NCBI RefSeq assembly: GCF_014635185.1
Contig: NZ_BMCM01000001.1
Coordinates: forward strand, 434,001-498,000
DNA: 64,000 nucleotides
Direction: 5' to 3'
Origin: Microbacterium murale
GTDB taxonomy: Bacteria > Actinomycetota > Actinomycetes > Actinomycetales > Microbacteriaceae
Shown: in pieces, positions 60,590-64,000 of the stretch
Position numbering within the stretch: position 1 is the first letter of the stretch
Layout of the letters: the number at the start of each line of letters is the position of its first letter
Notes under the pieces: generated by a model
The model's database searches: none
Told to the model about the DNA's origin: nothing
What the model saw: only the letters and a program-made list of their open reading frames with translations
Translations under genes and position numbers: made by a program

Positions 60590-61435
60590 ATGCGCCTGGC
60601 CACCTGGAACGTCAACTCCATCCGCACCCGCGTGCGCCGCACCGTCGAGTTCGCCGTGCGTGAAGACATCGACGTGCTCGCGATGCAGGAGATCAAGTGC
60701 AAGCCTGAGCAGTTCCCCTATGCGCAGTTCGAAGAGGCGGGATATCAGGTCGAGGTTCATGGCCTCAACCAGTGGAACGGCGTCGCGATCGCGAGCCGCC
60801 TGCCCATGACGGATGTGTCGACGGCCTTCGACGGGATGCCGGGCTTCGCGAAGGGCCATGAGGGGCCGGATGCTCCGCTCGAGGCGCGTGCGCTGGGCGT
60901 GACGGTCGAGGGCGTGCAGATCTGGAGCCTGTACGTGCCGAACGGCCGCTCATTGGACGACCCGCACTACGCGTACAAGCTGCACTGGCTCGACGAGCTT
61001 CGCCAGCACGCGGCATCCGCTCTGCAGAAGAACCCGAATCTGCCGCTGGCTCTCGTCGGGGACTTCAACATCATCCCGTTCGATTCCGACAACGGCGATC
61101 CAGACATCGTCGAGGGCGTGTCGACCCACGTCTCACCGCAAGAGCGCGCAGCGTTCTTCGCCTTCCAGGATGCCGGGCTCACAGACGTCGTGCGCCCGCT
61201 GCTGCCCGAGGGCTACACCTACTGGGACTACCAGCGACTGAAGTTCCCCCGCAACGAGGGCATCCGCATCGACTTCGTGCTGGGCTCCCCCGCACTGGCT
61301 GGAGCAGTCACCGGAGCATCCATCCACCGCAACGAGCGCAAGGGCGAACAGCCCAGTGATCACGTGCCGGTGGTCGTCGACCTCGACTTCGGCGGTGCCG
61401 ACGATGACGACGACATGCCGATGATCTTCGCCTAG
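60590..61435 (+). CDS. xthA: exodeoxyribonuclease III / AP endonuclease
   Basis: 281 residues. Endonuclease-exonuclease-phosphatase fold: RLATWNVNSIRTR (catalytic Asn), LAMQEIKC (metal Glu), LALVGDFNIIPFDSD (Asp/Asn), and the C-terminal IRIDFVLGS and SDHVPVVVDL (catalytic Asp-His). Repairs abasic sites and removes 3' blocks. C-terminus ends with an acidic run before MPMIFA. The ATG is 6 nt after TAGGCT, leaderless. Confidence 0.95.
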   Translation: MRLATWNVNSIRTRVRRTVEFAVREDIDVLAMQEIKCKPEQFPYAQFEEAGYQVEVHGLNQWNGVAIASRLPMTDVSTAFDGMPGFAKGHEGPDAPLEARALGVTVEGVQIWSLYVPNGRSLDDPHYAYKLHWLDELRQHAASALQKNPNLPLALVGDFNIIPFDSDNGDPDIVEGVSTHVSPQERAAFFAFQDAGLTDVVRPLLPEGYTYWDYQRLKFPRNEGIRIDFVLGSPALAGAVTGASIHRNERKGEQPSDHVPVVVDLDFGGADDDDDMPMIFA

Positions 61436-61490
61436 AGCCACGGCTGGCGAGAGCGCCGCTGAACAGTCCGGCGTCAGTATCCCCGCGGCG

Positions 61491-62075
61491 TCACAGATCG
61501 ATAGGGCCGGGTGAGGGAACTTCCGTCGGCAATCCGCCGTCGAGGATTCGCTCGACCATGCCGATCGCACGATCGGTGAGGCCGTCGGCCGGATAGTAGT
61601 CCTCGTAGTGCTCCTCGGCTTCCTCCAGCGTGGTGATGCTGCAAAGGGCTAGGAGCTGACGAATGTCGTTCACGTCGCGTCCGGGTCGGTTGGCGCGGAG
61701 CTTCATGGCAAGAAGCGCCTCCTTCGAGGCGACCTGGATGACGACGCCCTCGCGGTCGTAGATCGTCTCCCACTCGACGACCCGACGGCCGAACGTGGGC
61801 ACCGAACCCGCATGCTCCACCGCGAAGTTGAACCAGCCGGGGCTCCACCCTCGCCGATCCCCCACACGCGAGGCCGCGGCGAGGACAGCGTCATCACTTC
61901 CCGGCTGGATATGAAGGGAATCGAGGTCTCCGGTCGTACGCCGGTCGAAGTACCTGATGACGAGCGCGGCACCACCGACCAGGCGTATGCCCGCGACTTC
62001 TCCAGCTGCATGAAGCTCCCCCACAAGGTCGCGGAGACCGGAGATGATGTCGTCGCGATCGAGGGCATCGGTCAT
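61491..62075 (-). CDS. AbiEii/AbiGii-type nucleotidyltransferase toxin
   Basis: 194 residues. Minimal nucleotidyltransferase: GIRLVGGAALVIRYFDRRTTGDLDSLHI gives the helix-turn and the paired acidic residues D50 and D52; VIQVASKEALLAMKLRANRPGRDVNDIRQLL is the conserved C-terminal helix region of AbiEii/DUF1814 proteins with the KL-xx-R-DxxD pattern. These toxins transfer nucleotides to tRNA or other targets. The start is fused (TGATG) to the stop of an XRE antitoxin gene, the hallmark of a toxin-antitoxin or abortive-infection pair. Confidence 0.82.
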   Translation of the reverse strand: MTDALDRDDIISGLRDLVGELHAAGEVAGIRLVGGAALVIRYFDRRTTGDLDSLHIQPGSDDAVLAAASRVGDRRGWSPGWFNFAVEHAGSVPTFGRRVVEWETIYDREGVVIQVASKEALLAMKLRANRPGRDVNDIRQLLALCSITTLEEAEEHYEDYYPADGLTDRAIGMVERILDGGLPTEVPSPGPIDL

Positions 62076-62650
62076 CAGACGCTCGCCAGAGTATCCCGCC
62101 AGACAAGCACGCCACGCTTGAGGAACTCAGCAGGCACATCGTCGGGTGCTGGGATCGGGTCGGCAGGGTCGACGTCCAGAGAACGAGGCACCCTGAGCCG
62201 TCGGTTTGTGCCGTCAACCCACGCCGGAGCGGGGAGCCCCTCTTCGCTGAGGCGCAGTTCGACAAGAGCGGCAAGGGCAGCATCCCAGGCACGGTCACCA
62301 GTGGGTTCCGGCTCGGCGAGGCCGAGCACGCCGCGCACAAGGCCACGTTCGAAGGCGAGGTTGTCACCCAGCTGGATGAGTTCGCGAAGAGCACTGTATT
62401 TGTCGCCCGTACGAAGGTGTCCACGGATCGCCGCCGCGATGGTCGCTGCATCGTCCCGCCGCGTCGGTGCCGAGTACAGGCGGTGGCCGGCGCTGCCGAG
62501 GAAACGTTCGATGGTGCTGAACTCGGCCTCGCGGCCGCCTTCAAACCGCGAGACTCGCCCCTGGTCCACGTTGGCTCGTTGGGCAAGGTCGCCCTGAGTG
62601 AGGCCACGGCTCTTCCGTGCAGCGCGCACGAGCGCTGATGCGTTACCCAT
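62075..62650 (-). CDS. XRE-family antitoxin (HTH plus C-terminal domain)
   Basis: 191 residues. The N-terminal HTH is VRAARKSRGLTQGDLAQRANVDQGRVSRFEGGR, and the C-terminal ~120 residues form a separate helical domain (GRLRTGDK-like, then FERGLVRGVLGLAEPEPTGDRAWDAALAALVELRL) that may contact the toxin. GGAGGTGG precedes the ATG at 62650; an in-frame start 11 codons upstream is rejected because the -10 box lies there. Predicted to repress its own operon through the dyad just upstream. Confidence 0.82.
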   Translation of the reverse strand: MGNASALVRAARKSRGLTQGDLAQRANVDQGRVSRFEGGREAEFSTIERFLGSAGHRLYSAPTRRDDAATIAAAIRGHLRTGDKYSALRELIQLGDNLAFERGLVRGVLGLAEPEPTGDRAWDAALAALVELRLSEEGLPAPAWVDGTNRRLRVPRSLDVDPADPIPAPDDVPAEFLKRGVLVWRDTLASV

Positions 62651-62667
62651 GTCGCCACCTCCAATAA

Positions 62668-62689
62668 ATGTTCTCAGAGACATATTCTA
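62668..62689 (-). promoter_or_regulatory. promoter and candidate operator of the XRE/AbiEii operon
   Basis: TAGAAT (62684-62689, minus strand) is a good -10 box. Immediately downstream is an imperfect 16-bp dyad, ATGT-N8-ACAT (62668-62683), before the Shine-Dalgarno. A repressor bound there would block transcription, fitting antitoxin autoregulation. The stretch is unusually AT-rich. Confidence 0.55.
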
Positions 62690-62734
62690 CTCCGAGTTTG
62701 GTGGAAGAGCATCGCTTCGAGTGCCTGCGAAACG

Positions 62735-63358
62735 TCAATCCCCCATGGTGCCGGTGCGCACCGGGCCGGGCGCGGGCGCATAGCGCAGGTTCATAACCCC
62801 GTTGTCTCCGACCTCGGCGCCGAGCAGCGTCAGGTTCGCGGCGGAGGCGCCGTCGGGGAACACCTTCTTGCCCTGGCCGAGCACGACCGGGTAGACCCAG
62901 AGCTGCAACACATCGAACAGCTGCTCGGCGAGCAGCGTCTGCACGAGGTCGACGCTGCCGATCACGTGCACATCCTCGTGCTGCGAGCGCAACTGCGCGA
63001 TCTCGGCCGGGAGATCAGCGCCGACGCGCGAGCTGCCCTGCCATCCGAGCTCGATGTCGGCGTCACGCGAGGCGACGTACTTCGGCACCCGATCGAACAG
63101 CTGCCCGATCGGACCCTCCGGCCCGGTCGTGTGATGCGGCCAGTACGCGGCGAAGATGTCGTACGTGCGACGGCCCAGCAGCAGTGCGTCGAGAGTCAGC
63201 ATTCCCTCCATGACGCTGCGGCCCACGGCCTCACTCTCCAACGGCGCCTGCCAGCCCCCGAAGGGGAAGCCGTCGGAGGTGTCCTCCTCCGGACCCCCTG
63301 GTGCCTGCGCGACGCCGTCGAGAGTGGTGAACAGATCGATGATGATGCGGCCGGTCAT
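62735..63358 (-). CDS. dihydrofolate reductase-like (RibD C-terminal) family protein
   Basis: 207 residues. RibD_C/DHFR-like fold: RIIIDLFTTLDGVAQAPGG, DALLLGRRTYDIFAAYWP, KYVASRD and DVLQLWVYPVVLGQGKKVFPDG are the recurrent motifs of the YyaP/YwjB-type family, which reduce unknown substrates with NADPH and are not true DHFR. The start overlaps the HxlR regulator stop as ATGA, so the pair is an operon and the regulator probably controls it. Confidence 0.88.
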   Translation of the reverse strand: MTGRIIIDLFTTLDGVAQAPGGPEEDTSDGFPFGGWQAPLESEAVGRSVMEGMLTLDALLLGRRTYDIFAAYWPHHTTGPEGPIGQLFDRVPKYVASRDADIELGWQGSSRVGADLPAEIAQLRSQHEDVHVIGSVDLVQTLLAEQLFDVLQLWVYPVVLGQGKKVFPDGASAANLTLLGAEVGDNGVMNLRYAPAPGPVRTGTMGD

Positions 63359-64000
63359 GATGCGGCTCCTTGCAATTCGAATGAAGCGATGTGGAAGGTG
63401 GAGGCGAAGGAGTCCAGGAAAGACTCCTCCCCTCGGACGACCGCGACGATGTCCTGCGCGATCGCCTCGACGGGCGTGATCTCGCCGCCGATGAGGCGGC
63501 GGATGCCGGGGCCGGCGACGAGCACAGCATCCGGTTCACCGTCCGGCATCCGCCCGCCGACGGGTGGCGCAGGAGGCGCGATCTGCGCGACCGTCAACTC
63601 CCCGCTACGCACCTGCGCGCGCAGCGCGACGTCGCCGACGTGCAGCTCGTAGTCGGCATCCGCCGCCCCTTCGGGCTGGAACGCCGTGCGCAGTGCCATC
63701 GTGAGCGAGTCGGGAGTGACGGCATCGCCGGGCGATGGGTCGCACATGGCCTGGAAGCCCCAGCGCCCGATCGCGAGCATGATCGGCTCCAGCGCACGCC
63801 CGTACGGAGTGAGCTCATAGACCAGCCCGCAGTTCTTCAGCGGCACTCTGCGCACGACTCCGCCCTCCTGCAGATCCTTCAGCCGAGTGGAGAGGATGTT
63901 CGTCGGAATGCGCGGCAGGCCCTGCTTGAGATCGGTGTATCGCCTCGGCCCCACGAGCAGGTCGCGGACGATGAGCATCGCCCATCGTTCCCCGATCAGT
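63355..64000 (-). CDS. HxlR-family transcriptional regulator, 5' partial
   Basis: The visible part opens with LIGERWAMLIVRDLLVGPRRYTDL, continuing past the window edge, and PTNILSTRLKDLQEGGVVRRVPLKN, the winged-helix core of HxlR regulators. A C-terminal region of about 110 residues follows, including AMALRT-like and YELHVGDVALRAQVRSGELTV segments, an SCP2-like addition seen in larger actinobacterial members. The ATG at 63978 is internal; the true start is outside the window. Translationally coupled to the DHFR-like gene. Confidence 0.87.
   Translation of the reverse strand, partial: LIGERWAMLIVRDLLVGPRRYTDLKQGLPRIPTNILSTRLKDLQEGGVVRRVPLKNCGLVYELTPYGRALEPIMLAIGRWGFQAMCDPSPGDAVTPDSLTMALRTAFQPEGAADADYELHVGDVALRAQVRSGELTVAQIAPPAPPVGGRMPDGEPDAVLVAGPGIRRLIGGEITPVEAIAQDIVAVVRGEESFLDSFASTFHIASFELQGAAS

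Overview
The window is chromosomal DNA from a high-GC actinobacterium, most likely a Microbacterium or close Microbacteriaceae relative. The signs are very high GC, many GTG starts, the heme gene order, the YtxH/holin-X/DUF3618 trio, a single-subunit glycyl-tRNA synthetase and TANNNT -10 boxes set directly before start codons. Genus assignment is inference. I saw no rRNA, tRNA, CRISPR array, complete insertion sequence or prophage. Coding density is high and no gene-free stretch exceeds 300 bases.

Layout. 1-8.5 kb: end of a D-Ala-D-Ala carboxypeptidase, a heterodimeric ABC exporter pair, a 3-hydroxyisobutyryl-CoA hydrolase, and an ABC ATPase with a long acidic tail. 8.6-18.6 kb: heme locus (hemL, hemB, hemD, hemC, hemQ on the minus strand, then a three-gene envelope cassette, then hemY/cgoX and hemE, with hemA divergent). 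This covers the coproporphyrin-dependent route except ferrochelatase. 18.6-22.6 kb: a methyltransferase gene sandwiched between a broken copy of the 5' end of a HhH-GPD repair gene and the intact gene, followed by SRPBCC, FAD oxidoreductase and DUF1801 genes. 22.6-32.4 kb: epoxide hydrolase divergent from a WYL regulator, a serine hydrolase, glyS, YdeI-like and HIT-like genes, a vapBC toxin-antitoxin pair, a GNAT gene and a GH35 beta-galactosidase.

32.5-43 kb: MFS exporter, oxidoreductase/MarR divergent pair, MetE-like protein, a beta-lactamase-fold protein lacking the catalytic Ser/Lys behind a structured leader, M13 peptidase, DUF1992, MATE and DUF2993. 43-47.5 kb: a two-component system whose operon and neighbouring membrane-protein gene share one 16-bp palindrome, then TrmH-like and MntR-like genes. 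47.5-54.7 kb: an apparent D-amino-acid utilisation locus (transporter, YheO-type regulator, RidA, IclR, N-acyl-D-amino-acid deacylase, D-serine-dehydratase-like enzyme, KDPG-aldolase-like enzyme). 54.7-64 kb: HAD phosphatase, anhMurNAc kinase, ROK kinase, pyrE, PEBP, MerR/TipAS, VOC, xthA, an XRE/AbiEii-type toxin-antitoxin pair, a DHFR-like protein and a truncated HxlR regulator.

The most useful cross-cutting signals are: (1) at least 17 genes with TANNNT 6-7 nt before the start codon and no Shine-Dalgarno, i.e. probable leaderless transcripts, which also fix several start codons; (2) the shared TCACCC-N4-GGGTGA palindrome, which predicts the target of the two-component system; (3) the 927-bp-offset direct repeat bracketing the methyltransferase; (4) a 48-bp near-perfect palindrome at 34.5 kb. 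Everything here comes from reading the sequence; no database search was run.
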